Both the position numbers and the translations under genes were made by a program. From UBA5336 sp964415675 (GTDB taxonomy: Bacteria > Pseudomonadota > Alphaproteobacteria > Caulobacterales > Hyphomonadaceae), in contig CAYQBG010000004.1 of NCBI GenBank assembly GCA_964415675.1, positions 1-64,000 on the forward strand: a stretch of DNA of 64,000 nt. The letters run 5' to 3'. Positions 30,576 to 40,355 of this stretch are shown here, one piece after another. Position 1 is the stretch's first letter; each line of letters begins with the position of its first letter. Below the pieces are notes generated by a model. That model made no database searches, was not told the origin of the DNA, and saw only the letters and a list, made by a program, of their open reading frames with translations.

Positions 30576-32837
30576 ATGCCCGAGACCTATTCCGCGCCGC
30601 GCCTCTTGATGAACCGGCTTCGCCAGATGATGGCCGAGGGCGGAGAAACGTTTGAACGGCTTGATCGGGTGGTCAAACTGATCGCCGGCACCATGGTGGC
30701 GGATGTCTGCTCCATCTATCTGCGCACCGACATCGACGAGTTGGAACTGATCGCCACCGAAGGTCTTCGTTCCGAAGCCGTCACCCGCACGCGACTGAAG
30801 CTGGATGAAGGGCTGGTCGGTCAGATTGCGAAATCGGCCCGCCCCCTGTCAATACAGGATGCGCCGCGTCATCCGGCCTTCTCCTACCGTCCCGAAACCG
30901 GCGAAGACCCGTATCACGCCTTTCTGGGTGTGCCGATCCTGCGCGGCGGCCGCGTTCAGGGTGTCCTGACTGTCCAGAACCGGACCGAACGCATCTATGG
31001 CGAAGACGAGATCGAGACGCTGCAGACCATCGCCATGGTCCTGGCCGAAGTGCTCGCCAGCGCCGACCAGGACGGCCCGGCCATCAGCCATTCTGCACCG
31101 ACAGGACCTGCCAGCCTGACCGGACGGGCCCTTTGTGGCGGGATCGGTATCGGACGCGTCGTCTTCCACGATCCGGTTGTCCCGGCCGCCAAATTCTTTG
31201 CATCCGACCCCGAGATCGAACTCACCCGGCTACAGGTCGCGCTTGATGCGATGCGCCTGTCTGTCGATGCGATGGTAACGATCGATGCGGGCGCGATGAT
31301 GGGCGAACCGCGCGATGTGCTGGAGACCTATCGCCTGCTCGCCCATGACCCGGCCTGGGCAGAGCGATTGCGTGAAGGCGTCCAGAGCGGCCTGACCGCC
31401 GAGGCGTCGATCGATCGCGCCCGCCGCGAGCACAGGGCGCGGCTCGAAAAGGCGACCGACCCCTATCTGCGTGAACGCCTGTTCGATCTTGAAGATCTCG
31501 ACAACCGCCTCCTTCGGGCGCTTGCGGGTGAGAACGGGCAGGGCCGGCGCGAGTTTGGCGAAGGCAGCGTTCTCGTAGCTCGCCGTCTTGGCCCCGCCGA
31601 CCTGCTGGAATATCGCCAGTCGGGGCTGGCCGGCATCCTTATCGAAGAAGCCTCGGTGTCTTCACATGCGGCAATCGTCGCGCGTGCCATGGAGATACCG
31701 ACACTGGGCGGCCTTCCTGGGCTGACAACCGCAGTCGACGGCGACGATGAGGTGATCGTCGATGCTGAGGAGGGGCTTGCGCATCTGCGCCCCGACGACG
31801 CCGTCAGTAATGCCTATGCCTCCCGGATCGCCTTGCGCAGCGAACGCAAGGCTGCCTATGCCGCCTTGCGTGACCAGCCCGCCATGACCCTGGATGGCGT
31901 CCATATCCGGCTGATGATCAATGCCGGCCTTCATCTCGATATGGCTTCGCTTGCAGAGTCGGGCGCCGACGGAGTCGGACTGTTCCGGACGGAATTCCAG
32001 TTCCTGGTCTCGGAGACCTTGCCGAGGCTCGGTGAACAGATCGATCTCTATAAGCGCTTGTTCGACAGTGCCGGCGGGCGCGAGATCTACTTCCGCACTG
32101 TGGACCTCGGCGGTGACAAACTGTTGCCCAGCCTGAACCAGGAACGCGAGGAAAACCCGGCCCTTGGCTGGCGGTCGTTGCGCTTTGCTCTCGATTCTCC
32201 AGGCTTTTTCCGGCGACAGATGCGCGCTCTGGTGCGGGCGGCCGGCCCTCGCCCGCTAACCGTGATGTTCCCGATGGTCACGATCCCCGAAGAGTTCTTC
32301 GAGGCCAAGGCAATGCTTCTCGAAGAACTCGAATGGAGCCGCGCACGAGGCCATGAGGTCACGCAGGAACTGAAGGTCGGGGCAATGCTGGAGGCCCCTT
32401 CATTCGCCTACAGCCTGAGGGAAGTCTCCGGCGAGGCCGACTTCATATCGCTTGGCACAAACGACCTGATGCAGTTTTTCTTCGCCGCCGACCGGATGAC
32501 GCCGCGCGTGTCGGAACGATACGATCTGATAAGCCGCCCGGCCCTGCGATTTCTCGGCGATGTCGCGAGAGAATGCGGCGAATACGGCCTGCCCGTTTCG
32601 ATATGCGGCGAAGCCAGCGGCGACCCTGTGAAGGCCGTCTGCCTCGCGGCTCTGGGATACAATCAGCTCTCCATGCCGGCTTCCGCTATTGGCCCGGTCA
32701 AGGAGGCCATACGCAGCGTACATCTCGGCCAGGTCAGGCATGAGCTTTGCAGGCTGATTTCCGAAGGACGCGGCGAGCTTCGTAAGGAAATATTAGGCTT
32801 GTTTATCCAACATGGAATTAATGCAGTCGCGAATTGA
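30576..32837 (+). CDS. ptsP: phosphoenolpyruvate-protein phosphotransferase PtsP (EI-Ntr)
   Basis: A 753-residue nitrogen-PTS enzyme I that passes phosphate from PEP to NPr. An N-terminal GAF domain (about residues 20-160, RVVKLIAGTMVADVCSIYLRTD) is followed by the HPr-binding and swivelling domain with the phospho-His at about residue 364 (SVSSHAAIVARAMEIPTLGG). The C-terminal TIM barrel has DGVGLFRTEFQFLV, MFPMVTIPEEFFEAK, GAMLEAPSFAY, FISLGTNDLMQFFFAADR and SICGEASGD. PTS-Ntr regulates metabolism, potassium balance and PHB rather than sugar uptake. lysC-ptsP adjacency is common in alphaproteobacteria. Confidence 0.95.
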   Translation: MPETYSAPRLLMNRLRQMMAEGGETFERLDRVVKLIAGTMVADVCSIYLRTDIDELELIATEGLRSEAVTRTRLKLDEGLVGQIAKSARPLSIQDAPRHPAFSYRPETGEDPYHAFLGVPILRGGRVQGVLTVQNRTERIYGEDEIETLQTIAMVLAEVLASADQDGPAISHSAPTGPASLTGRALCGGIGIGRVVFHDPVVPAAKFFASDPEIELTRLQVALDAMRLSVDAMVTIDAGAMMGEPRDVLETYRLLAHDPAWAERLREGVQSGLTAEASIDRARREHRARLEKATDPYLRERLFDLEDLDNRLLRALAGENGQGRREFGEGSVLVARRLGPADLLEYRQSGLAGILIEEASVSSHAAIVARAMEIPTLGGLPGLTTAVDGDDEVIVDAEEGLAHLRPDDAVSNAYASRIALRSERKAAYAALRDQPAMTLDGVHIRLMINAGLHLDMASLAESGADGVGLFRTEFQFLVSETLPRLGEQIDLYKRLFDSAGGREIYFRTVDLGGDKLLPSLNQEREENPALGWRSLRFALDSPGFFRRQMRALVRAAGPRPLTVMFPMVTIPEEFFEAKAMLLEELEWSRARGHEVTQELKVGAMLEAPSFAYSLREVSGEADFISLGTNDLMQFFFAADRMTPRVSERYDLISRPALRFLGDVARECGEYGLPVSICGEASGDPVKAVCLAALGYNQLSMPASAIGPVKEAIRSVHLGQVRHELCRLISEGRGELRKEILGLFIQHGINAVAN

Positions 32838-32934
32838 TTGGTCCCGTGCCGTGCTGTAACTATAGCTTGTATTCGATGCGCAGAGCGGGGCTGTCAGCGC
32901 CAGAGTTTGACAATTGAAGGGTATCCATACGGAA

Positions 32935-33906
32935 ATGGCGCAGGCCGAACGACCCCACCAAGCCGATCTCAACCCCGGGATAAATGCCGTCTCGCTTCCG
33001 GATGGAACGGTTGGTTCCGCGCATCATGCGACGGATCGTTCCGATCAGGAAGTTACCGCTGAGGGTATATGGCAATCGGGGCCGAAGGTGCTGTTCGACG
33101 AACGCGCCAGTCTCCAGCCGCCACTTTCGGCCGGTCAGGCCTTGCGCGCCATCCGCGAGCAGCGCGGCATCGATCTGTCTACAGTGGCAAGCGAACTGCG
33201 GCTCAACGAACACTATTTCATGGCAATAGAGCGGATGGAGGTATCGGGCGTTCCACGCGGCTATCTCTCCAAATATGTCGGCTCATATGCCGGCTATCTG
33301 GGACTGTCGCGCGATGAGGTGATCACGGCTTACACCTCCGAATGCGGCGCCGTCGAAACCGTCGAGAAGCCCGAAAAGATAGTTTCTGCCGATACGAAAG
33401 CAGCGCCGGCCTGGCGCAGGCCTGCGGTACTCGTGGCGGCGGCGCTGCCTGTCTGCGCCATGGCGGGTGCGCTCTATCTGGCTGCCGAACCGGCGCCGGC
33501 AGACAATTCGGGCGCAGTCATCACCGGCCAACCGCTTGATGGCGCCCGCGAAAGCCTTTTTGCCGGCTCCCCCCTTCCCGAAGGCGCCCGGAGCGGCACA
33601 TTCCCGCTTACACTGACAGCCACACGGGACGCCTGGCTGGAAGTACGCGGCGCGGACGGAACAGTGTTCCGCAGTCGCAAAATGACCGCCGGCGAAACAT
33701 ATCATCCGCGGGTCGGCGCAGGCTGGACGATTTCAGCACGTGATGGCGGAGCTTTCGAATGGCGCCTGGGCGATGCGGTGATTGCGCCGCTCGGTTCAGA
33801 TGGCGCGCCGGTCTATTCGTCACGCGTTGACAGTGCCGCTGCGCTCGCGGCGGAAAAGGCTGCCCCGTCTCTCGCCTCAGCGGGAGCCGGAGAACCCTCG
33901 CGATAA
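32935..33906 (+). CDS. RodZ-like helix-turn-helix membrane protein
   Basis: A 323-residue bitopic protein. The cytoplasmic N-terminus has an HTH_25 fold (LSAGQALRAIREQRGIDLSTVASELRLNEHYFMAIERMEVSGVPRGYLSKYVGSYAGYLGLSRDEVI). A single transmembrane helix (AVLVAAALPVCAMAGALYLAA) leads to a periplasmic DUF4115-like beta domain (FPLTLTATRDAWLEVRGADGTVFRSRKMTAGETYHP). In rod-shaped bacteria RodZ links MreB to the peptidoglycan elongation machinery. The following ispG is a known rodZ neighbour in gammaproteobacteria, which supports the call. ATG 32935 is preferred over an in-frame TTG at 32914. The first 55 residues are poorly conserved. Confidence 0.82.
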   Translation: MAQAERPHQADLNPGINAVSLPDGTVGSAHHATDRSDQEVTAEGIWQSGPKVLFDERASLQPPLSAGQALRAIREQRGIDLSTVASELRLNEHYFMAIERMEVSGVPRGYLSKYVGSYAGYLGLSRDEVITAYTSECGAVETVEKPEKIVSADTKAAPAWRRPAVLVAAALPVCAMAGALYLAAEPAPADNSGAVITGQPLDGARESLFAGSPLPEGARSGTFPLTLTATRDAWLEVRGADGTVFRSRKMTAGETYHPRVGAGWTISARDGGAFEWRLGDAVIAPLGSDGAPVYSSRVDSAAALAAEKAAPSLASAGAGEPSR

Positions 33907-33981
33907 TCGCCAGGCCTTTACCTCACCGCAAGGGCGGCCCAGATAGACTGTAGAGACCGAAATCTCCTGCGTGAGGCACCG

Positions 33982-35133
33982 ATGAGCCATAACCCCATTC
34001 GACCCTGGCGCTCGATAGAGCGGCGTGTGAGCCGGAAGATCCGTATCGGCTCCATCGAGGTTGGCGGCGACGCGCCCATCTCCGTCCAGTCGATGACAAA
34101 CACGCCGACCGAGAATGCCGGGGCGACGATCGATCAGATCCAGCAGCTGGAAGAGGCCGGGGCTGATATCGTCCGCGTCTCCTGTCCTGACGAAGCGTCC
34201 ACAATCGCCTTCCGGGACATTGTAAAAGGCGTCAGCACACCGCTGGTCGCCGATATCCATTTCCACTATCGCCGCGGGATTGAAGCGGCCGATGCGGGTG
34301 CGGCCTGTCTCAGGATCAATCCGGGCAATATCGGTTCCAGTGACCGTGTGCGCGAGGTGATCGATGCGGCCCGTGCAAATGGTTGTTCGATCCGGATCGG
34401 CGTGAATGCCGGCTCCCTGGAGCGCCACCTTCTTGAAAAATATGCCGAGCCCTGCCCTGAAGCCATGGTGGAAAGCGCCCTCGACCATGCCCGCATTCTC
34501 GATGATCACGGCTTTCACGACTACAAGATTTCGGTCAAGGCGTCCGATGTCTTCCTCACGGTGGCGGCCTATATGGCGCTGGCCGAGGCAACCGATGCCC
34601 CGCTGCATCTTGGTGTGACCGAGGCCGGGGCCCTGCGCGGCGGCACGGTGAAATCATCCATCGGGCTTGGCTCATTACTCTGGGCCGGCATAGGCGACAC
34701 GATCCGCGTGTCCCTGTCTGCCGACCCGGTCGAGGAGATCAAGGTCGGCTTCGACATTCTCAAGAGTCTGAATCTGCGCACGCGGGGTGTGAACATTATC
34801 GCCTGCCCGTCCTGCGCGCGCCAGGGATTTGATGTCATCCGGACGGTTGAAGCCCTGGAAGCGCGGCTTGCCCATATTTCCGAGCCGATTTCGCTGTCGA
34901 TCATCGGCTGCGTGGTCAACGGACCGGGCGAAGCGGCAATGACCGATCTCGGCTTCACCGGCGGCGGCAAGCAAGCGGGCATGATGTACATGGCCGGCAA
35001 GCCCGATCACAAGGTGTCCAATGGCGACATGGTCGAACATATCGTCGAGGCCGTGGAGAAAAAGGCAGACGAGATGCGCGCGGCCCGCGAAGCCGAAGAG
35101 GTCGGCAACGCTGCGAAAACCGCCGCCGAATAA
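33982..35133 (+). CDS. ispG: 4-hydroxy-3-methylbut-2-en-1-yl diphosphate synthase (flavodoxin-type)
   Basis: A 383-residue 4Fe-4S enzyme that converts MEcPP to HMBPP in the MEP isoprenoid pathway. The N-terminal barrel has IRIGSIEVGGDAPISVQSMTNTPTEN, RVSCPDEASTIAFRDI, PLVADIHFHYRRGIEAADAG, and RINPGNIGS. Cluster Cys are in IIACPSCARQGFDVIRTV and SIIGCVVNGPGEA. Length is typical of the short bacterial form. A 49-residue C-terminal tail rich in Lys/Glu/Ala (EKKADEMRAAREAEEVGNAAKTAAE) is unremarkable. It acts with dxs (42799) and ispA (41870), both in this window. Confidence 0.97.
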   Translation: MSHNPIRPWRSIERRVSRKIRIGSIEVGGDAPISVQSMTNTPTENAGATIDQIQQLEEAGADIVRVSCPDEASTIAFRDIVKGVSTPLVADIHFHYRRGIEAADAGAACLRINPGNIGSSDRVREVIDAARANGCSIRIGVNAGSLERHLLEKYAEPCPEAMVESALDHARILDDHGFHDYKISVKASDVFLTVAAYMALAEATDAPLHLGVTEAGALRGGTVKSSIGLGSLLWAGIGDTIRVSLSADPVEEIKVGFDILKSLNLRTRGVNIIACPSCARQGFDVIRTVEALEARLAHISEPISLSIIGCVVNGPGEAAMTDLGFTGGGKQAGMMYMAGKPDHKVSNGDMVEHIVEAVEKKADEMRAAREAEEVGNAAKTAAE

Positions 35134-35210
35134 CGCGCCGCGCCGGTCAATGCCAGACGCCTGACCAAGCGGCCTTCACGCGCGCGCCAAAGCTCGCTAG
35201 CCCTCATCTC

Positions 35211-36587
35211 ATGGCCCGACAGGACACACAATTCGTCTGCAATGCTTGCGGGGCCGCCTCGGCAAAATGGGCCGGTCAGTGTCCCGATTGCGGGGAATGG
35301 AACACGCTGGCAGAGGACACGGTCAGCGCCGCGCCCGGCGGATTGAAATCTCCGGCGAAGGCTGGCCGCCGGTCCGGGCGCGCTGAACTGGTCGCGTTGA
35401 ATTGCGAAAGCGAGGCGCCACAGCGCACTGAGATCGGAGTGGCCGAGCTGGACCGGGTCTTCGGCGGCGGTCTTGTCGCAGCTTCTGCCACGTTGATCGG
35501 AGGCGATCCGGGCATCGGCAAGTCGACCCTTCTCCTGCAGGTCGCGGCCCGCCTTGCCCGCCATGGTCTGAATGTCATCTATGTGTCTGGCGAGGAGGCT
35601 GCCGCACAGATCCAGGATCGAGCAAAACGCCTGAAAGTGGCCGACAGCCCCGTCCAGCTTGCCGCCGAAACCGACCTTCGCAAGGTCCTGTCCATGCTGA
35701 AAGCGGCGCAGCCGGACTTTGTCGTGATCGATTCGATCCAGACCATGTGGTCCGACAGTCTTGAGGCCGCGCCGGGATCGGTCGCCCAAGTGCGCGCCTG
35801 CGCCCAGGAGCTGACACGCTGGGCCAAGACGTCGAATGCCGCCCTCATCATGGTCGGTCATGTGACCAAGGAGGGCCAGATCGCGGGGCCGCGCGTGGTC
35901 GAACACATGGTCGATACCGTATTCTATTTCGAAGGCGAGCGCGGGCACCAGTTCCGCATCCTTCGCGCAGTGAAGAACCGGTTCGGCCCGACCGACGAGA
36001 TCGGCATTTTCGAGATGCACACTTATGGGCTGGCGCCGGCGCGCGAACCCTCTGCGCTTTTCCTTTCCAGCGGGGAGAGCGAGGCCGGAGGCGCGGCGGT
36101 GTTTGCCGCCATGGAGGGCTCGCGGCCCGTACTGGCGGAGGTCCAGGCCCTGGTGGCACCGTCAAGCCATGGCACGCCGCGCCGGTCCGTGGTCGGCTGG
36201 GACTCCAACCGTCTTGCTATGATCCTTGCTGTCCTTGAAGCGCGGTGCGGTCTCAGCCTGGCCGGGCGCGATGTCTATCTCACCGTTGCGGGCGGCTACC
36301 GCATCGGCGAACCGGCCGGTGACCTGGCCGCCGCTGCTGCGCTGCTCAGTTCATTGTCGGGCACACCCCAGCCCGGTCGCGCCGTATTTTTCGGCGAAGT
36401 CGCCCTCTCGGGCGCGATCCGGCCGGTGGCGCGCACCGAAGCGCGATTGAAGGAGGCGGAAAGGCTCGGCTTCGAGACAGCCTACCTGCCCGATGGCAGC
36501 AATGCAGCAATCGATGGCTTGACCTTGCGGCCCATTCAACGGCTTAACGATCTTGTGCAACTCATCGCCCCGGACGCCAGCTCATGA
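35211..36587 (+). CDS. radA: DNA repair protein RadA (Sms)
   Basis: A 458-residue RecA-related DNA-branch-migration factor. It opens with a C4 zinc finger (FVCNACGAASAKWAGQCPDCGEWNT), has Walker A GGDPGIGKSTLLLQ, the Walker B region FVVIDSIQTMW, the RadA-specific KNRFG motif (AVKNRFGPTDEIGIFEM) and a C-terminal Lon-like domain (RDVYLTVAGGYRIGEPAGDLAAAAALLSSL, GEVALSGAIRPV). It promotes strand invasion and processing of recombination intermediates. It overlaps cvpA by 4 bases (ATGA). Confidence 0.97.
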   Translation: MARQDTQFVCNACGAASAKWAGQCPDCGEWNTLAEDTVSAAPGGLKSPAKAGRRSGRAELVALNCESEAPQRTEIGVAELDRVFGGGLVAASATLIGGDPGIGKSTLLLQVAARLARHGLNVIYVSGEEAAAQIQDRAKRLKVADSPVQLAAETDLRKVLSMLKAAQPDFVVIDSIQTMWSDSLEAAPGSVAQVRACAQELTRWAKTSNAALIMVGHVTKEGQIAGPRVVEHMVDTVFYFEGERGHQFRILRAVKNRFGPTDEIGIFEMHTYGLAPAREPSALFLSSGESEAGGAAVFAAMEGSRPVLAEVQALVAPSSHGTPRRSVVGWDSNRLAMILAVLEARCGLSLAGRDVYLTVAGGYRIGEPAGDLAAAAALLSSLSGTPQPGRAVFFGEVALSGAIRPVARTEARLKEAERLGFETAYLPDGSNAAIDGLTLRPIQRLNDLVQLIAPDASS

Positions 36588-37129
36588 CCGAAGCGCTCAC
36601 AGCATTCGATGCCGTGGCCATCATCCTTGTCATTGTTTCGGCGCTGATGGCGCTGGCGCGAGGCTTCATCCGGGAGCTGGCAACACTTGGTGCCTTTATT
36701 GCCGCGCTGGCCGGCGCCTATTATGCGAGAGCCTATTTCCGCGAAACCGTTTCCGGCTGGCTGCCTGAAGACGGCCCCGACTGGTTGCCCGACATGCTGA
36801 TTGTCGTGGGGGCCTTTATTGTCATTTACGCCCTCGTGGCCTGGTGGGGACAGCGCCTGTCGAAAAACATACAGGGCGTCGAAGGGATCGGCCTGATTGA
36901 CCGCGTCGCCGGTTTGGTGTTCGGAATGGCGCGCGGTGCGATCGCAGTGGTCTTTTTCGTCTACCTGCTTCAGCTCGGCGTCGATGAGGATCGCATACCG
37001 GAATGGATATCGGGCGCGCGCACCTATCCTTATTTTGCGCAAGCGGCCGACTATGTGAATGAAAACGCGCCGCGAATCGCGGAAGATATGCGCGATCTTG
37101 CTGCGGATGAGCCGGACCGCAGCCGGTGA
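36584..37129 (+). CDS. cvpA: CvpA family membrane protein
   Basis: A 181-residue inner-membrane protein with four predicted transmembrane helices (FDAVAIILVIVSALMALARGFI, ELATLGAFIAALAGAYYAR, MLIVVGAFIVIYALVAW, GLVFGMARGAIAVVFFVYLLQL). CvpA is required for colicin V production in E. coli and affects envelope homeostasis; its molecular role is not clear. Its position between radA and purF matches the conserved cvpA-purF arrangement. The ATGA overlap with radA indicates coupling. Confidence 0.93.
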   Translation: MTEALTAFDAVAIILVIVSALMALARGFIRELATLGAFIAALAGAYYARAYFRETVSGWLPEDGPDWLPDMLIVVGAFIVIYALVAWWGQRLSKNIQGVEGIGLIDRVAGLVFGMARGAIAVVFFVYLLQLGVDEDRIPEWISGARTYPYFAQAADYVNENAPRIAEDMRDLAADEPDRSR

Positions 37130-37165
37130 TTTGCAAGATGGCGCCCGGCCAGGAGGACCGCCGCG

Positions 37166-38635
37166 ATGCTCTGGGATCATGACGACGACAAGCCGCGTGA
37201 GGAGTGCGGCGTCTTTGGCGTCCACGGACACCCCGAAGCAGCCCTCCTCACCGCACTTGGCCTGCACGCCCTCCAGCATCGCGGACAGGAAGCCTGCGGG
37301 ATCGCGACCTTTGACGGCAAGATGTTCCATAATGAACGACATCTCGGCCTGGTCGGCGATGCCTTTGGCGGCCCGGACATGCGCTCCCGCCTGCCGGGCC
37401 ATATGTGCATCGGCCATAACCGCTATTCGACATCGGGACGAACGGCCCCGCGCAATATCCAGCCGATCTTCGCCGACCTCGCCACCGGCGGCTTTGCGGT
37501 TGCCCATAATGGCAATCTGACCAATGCGCGGGCCCTGCGCGCGGAACTTGTCGAGAGCGGATCGATTTTCCAGTCGACCATGGACACCGAAGTCATCCTG
37601 CAGCTGATCGCACGCAGTGATCGCGGCGCGCTTGTCGACAGGGTCGTCGATGCCATTCGCAGGATCGAGGGCGGGTATGCGGTTGTCGGCCTGACCGAGA
37701 CCGCCCTGATTGGTGTGCGCGACCCGATCGGCCTGCGCCCGCTGGTTCTGGGCAAGCTCGGCCAAGCCTATATCCTGGCCTCGGAGACCTGCGCGCTGGA
37801 CATTATCGGGGCCGAATTCATCCGCGAGATCGAAAATGGCGAGATGGTGATCATCACGCAGGAGGGTGTGGAAAGCATCCGCCCCTTCCCGGCCCGCCCG
37901 CCCCAGCCCTGCGTCTTCGAATATGTCTATTTTTCCCGCCCCGACAGTATTGTGCAGGGGCGCAGCGTTTATGAGGTCCGCCGGCGCATGGGCCGCCAGC
38001 TGGCCCTGGAAACAGGCGTTGAGGCCGATGTCATCGTTCCGGTTCCAGACAGCGGCGTGCCGGCCTCTATCGGATTCTCAGAAGAATCCGGAATGCCCTT
38101 CCAGCTTGGCATCATCCGCAACCACTATGTCGGGCGCACTTTCATCGAACCGACCCAGCTCGGACGCGAATTGTCGATCTCGAAGAAACACTCCCCCAAC
38201 CGCGCCGTTATCGAAGGCCAGCGGGTCATCCTCGTCGATGATTCCATCGTGCGCGGGAACACCTCGCGCAAGATTGTCCAGATGGTCCGCGAGGCCGGCG
38301 CGCGCGAGATCCATTTCCGCTCGGCCAGCCCGCCGATCACACATCCCGATTTCTATGGGATTGACATGGCCGCGCGAAAGGAACTTCTCGCGGCGAACAA
38401 TACGCTGGAGGAAATGGCCGCGCACCTGGAAGTTGACACGCTTGGGTTCCTGTCAGTCCCGGGACTCTACAAGGCGATCGGTGGGCTGACCCGCAATGAG
38501 AAAGCGCCGCAATTTGCCGATCACTGCTTTACCGGCCAGTACCCGACACGGCTGGTTGACCACCACCGCCAGCAGGGCGACAAGGATTTCCAGCTCTCCC
38601 TGCTTGAAGAACCGTCCCTTCGCGTCATCGGCTGA
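37166..38635 (+). CDS. purF: amidophosphoribosyltransferase
   Basis: A 489-residue enzyme that makes 5-phosphoribosylamine from PRPP and glutamine, the committed purine step. After a short propeptide, Cys15 in EECGVFGVHGHPEAALLTALGLHALQHRGQEACGI is the glutaminase nucleophile. The PRPP site is VILVDDSIVRGNTSRKIVQMVREAGA. At sites where Fe-S-type enzymes carry Cys ligands, this protein has HPDFYGID and FADHCFTGQYP, so most ligands are missing and a cluster is unlikely. It follows cvpA by 36 bases. Confidence 0.97.
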   Translation: MLWDHDDDKPREECGVFGVHGHPEAALLTALGLHALQHRGQEACGIATFDGKMFHNERHLGLVGDAFGGPDMRSRLPGHMCIGHNRYSTSGRTAPRNIQPIFADLATGGFAVAHNGNLTNARALRAELVESGSIFQSTMDTEVILQLIARSDRGALVDRVVDAIRRIEGGYAVVGLTETALIGVRDPIGLRPLVLGKLGQAYILASETCALDIIGAEFIREIENGEMVIITQEGVESIRPFPARPPQPCVFEYVYFSRPDSIVQGRSVYEVRRRMGRQLALETGVEADVIVPVPDSGVPASIGFSEESGMPFQLGIIRNHYVGRTFIEPTQLGRELSISKKHSPNRAVIEGQRVILVDDSIVRGNTSRKIVQMVREAGAREIHFRSASPPITHPDFYGIDMAARKELLAANNTLEEMAAHLEVDTLGFLSVPGLYKAIGGLTRNEKAPQFADHCFTGQYPTRLVDHHRQQGDKDFQLSLLEEPSLRVIG

Positions 38636-38677
38636 CAGCCTGCGCACGGGGCGGACCGGCCGACGGAACCGATACAT

Positions 38678-39385
38678 ATGACCGATAAACGCTTGACCCT
38701 CGTGACGGGCGCCTCACGCGGCATAGGGCGCGCTGGCGCTCTGCAACTGGCCCGTGAAGGCCATCACGTGATCGCACTTGCGCGCTCGAGGAAGGCGCTG
38801 GAAGCCCTGGATGACGAGATCCGCGAAGCGGGCGGCGAGGCGACGCTTGTGCCAATGGACCTGAAGGATGCCAAGGCCATCGACCAGCTTGGCGGCGTTC
38901 TGTATGAGCGGCATGGCCGGCTCGACGGGCTGCTCGCCAATGCCGGTATTCTCGGCACGCTCGGCCCGCTTCAGACTGTGGGCCCGCGCAGTTTTGAAGA
39001 GACGATCGAGGTGAACCTCACCGCGAACTGGCGCCTGATCCGCTCCCTGGCGCCACTGCTGCTGGCCTCGCCCGATGGCCGGGCGGTCTTTGTCACATCC
39101 GGGGTCGTGCCGCGGCCGCGGGCCTTCTGGGGGCCCTACCAGGCCTCGAAAGCCGGGCTGGAAGCTCTGGTCCATGCTTTCGCCGAAGAGACGGAAAAAG
39201 GTCCGTTGCGCGTGAACCTATTCGACCCAGGCGCCACGCGCACCCAGATGCGGGCCACTGCTATGCCCGGCGAGGATCCCGAAACGCTGCCGGCGCCGGA
39301 GGCTGTGGCCACCGAACTCGCCGCGTTGCTGAGCCCGCAAGAGACCCGGCATGGCCAGCGTGTGGTATTTACCGGCAAAGGGTGA
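38678..39385 (+). CDS. SDR family oxidoreductase
   Basis: A 235-residue classical short-chain dehydrogenase/reductase. NAD(P) binding is by LVTGASRGIGRAGALQLAREGHHVIALARS, then NAGIL in the substrate loop, and the catalytic Tyr-x3-Lys is GPYQASKAGLEAL. The closing FTGKG and YDPGAT-like VNLFDPGATRTQMRA are common in the family. The substrate is not predictable. It is 42 bases downstream of purF on the same strand, but relation to purine metabolism is unlikely. Confidence 0.9.
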   Translation: MTDKRLTLVTGASRGIGRAGALQLAREGHHVIALARSRKALEALDDEIREAGGEATLVPMDLKDAKAIDQLGGVLYERHGRLDGLLANAGILGTLGPLQTVGPRSFEETIEVNLTANWRLIRSLAPLLLASPDGRAVFVTSGVVPRPRAFWGPYQASKAGLEALVHAFAEETEKGPLRVNLFDPGATRTQMRATAMPGEDPETLPAPEAVATELAALLSPQETRHGQRVVFTGKG

Positions 39386-39539
39386 CGCCCGGGGGCAATT
39401 GCAGTATATCCGGCGTTCGCCAAGTCTAGGCGTGATGATGGCACAGGACATGGCATCAGGCGGGGCCAAAACGGCCAGCAGACATAATATTCCATAAGCA
39501 ACGGCGCACAAGCGGCGTGCAAAAAGGACAGCTTCCCCG

Positions 39540-40316
39540 ATGGCATACGAAACTCTTCTGACGGAGACCGAAGACGGCGTGGCCTTGATCACGCTCAACC
39601 GGCCCGATGCGCTCAATGCCTTCAATGCCAAATTGATGGACGAACTCACCGACGCGCTCGACGCGTTTGATGCCGAAACAAGCATTCGTTGCGTAGTGAT
39701 CACCGGCTCGGAAAAAGCCTTTGCCGCAGGCGCCGACATCAAGGAGATGCAGGCCAAGGGCTTCCCGGACACCTATTATGAAGACTTCATCACCGCGAAC
39801 TGGGAACGTACCGCACGCATGCGCACGCCCGTGATCGCGGCGGTGAACGGCTTCGCACTCGGCGGCGGCTGCGAGCTGGCCATGATGTGCGACTTCATCC
39901 TCGCCGGCGACAAGGCGAAATTCGGCCAGCCGGAGATCACCCTCGGTGTCACACCCGGCGCGGGCGGGACGCAGAGGCTGACGCGTTTTGCCGGCAAGTC
40001 GAAGGCGATGGAGATGTGCCTGACCGGGCGCATGATGGATGCCGAAGAGGCCGAGCGCTGCGGGCTGGTCTCGCGCATCGTGCCGGCTGACGAGCTGCTG
40101 AACGAGGCGAAATCGGTGGCGAAAAAGATCGCCTCGATGCCTCGTGCGACCGCGATGATGACGAAGGAACTGGTGAATGCCGCCTATGAAACGACACTCA
40201 GCCAGGGTGTCATGTTCGAGCGGCGCATGTTCCATTCGCTTTTCGCCACCGAGGACCAGAAAGAGGGTATGGAAGCCTTCGTCGAAAAGCGCGCGCCGCA
40301 CTTCAAGCACCGCTGA
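39540..40316 (+). CDS. enoyl-CoA hydratase
   Basis: A 258-residue crotonase-fold enzyme that hydrates 2-enoyl-CoA to 3-hydroxyacyl-CoA. Both canonical catalytic Glu are present: the Glu of NGFALGGGCELAMMCD and the Glu of FGQPEITLGV. The oxyanion-hole motif KAFAAGADIKEM and the C-terminal ATAMMTKELVNAAYETTLSQG match typical short-chain enoyl-CoA hydratases closely. It would act with the 3-hydroxyacyl-CoA dehydrogenase encoded at 8702-9580. The ATG at 39540 starts MAYETLLTETEDG. Confidence 0.96.
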   Translation: MAYETLLTETEDGVALITLNRPDALNAFNAKLMDELTDALDAFDAETSIRCVVITGSEKAFAAGADIKEMQAKGFPDTYYEDFITANWERTARMRTPVIAAVNGFALGGGCELAMMCDFILAGDKAKFGQPEITLGVTPGAGGTQRLTRFAGKSKAMEMCLTGRMMDAEEAERCGLVSRIVPADELLNEAKSVAKKIASMPRATAMMTKELVNAAYETTLSQGVMFERRMFHSLFATEDQKEGMEAFVEKRAPHFKHR

Positions 40317-40355
40317 CGCATGGCTGACGGGCTCCCACCAATGCGCGGGACAGGC

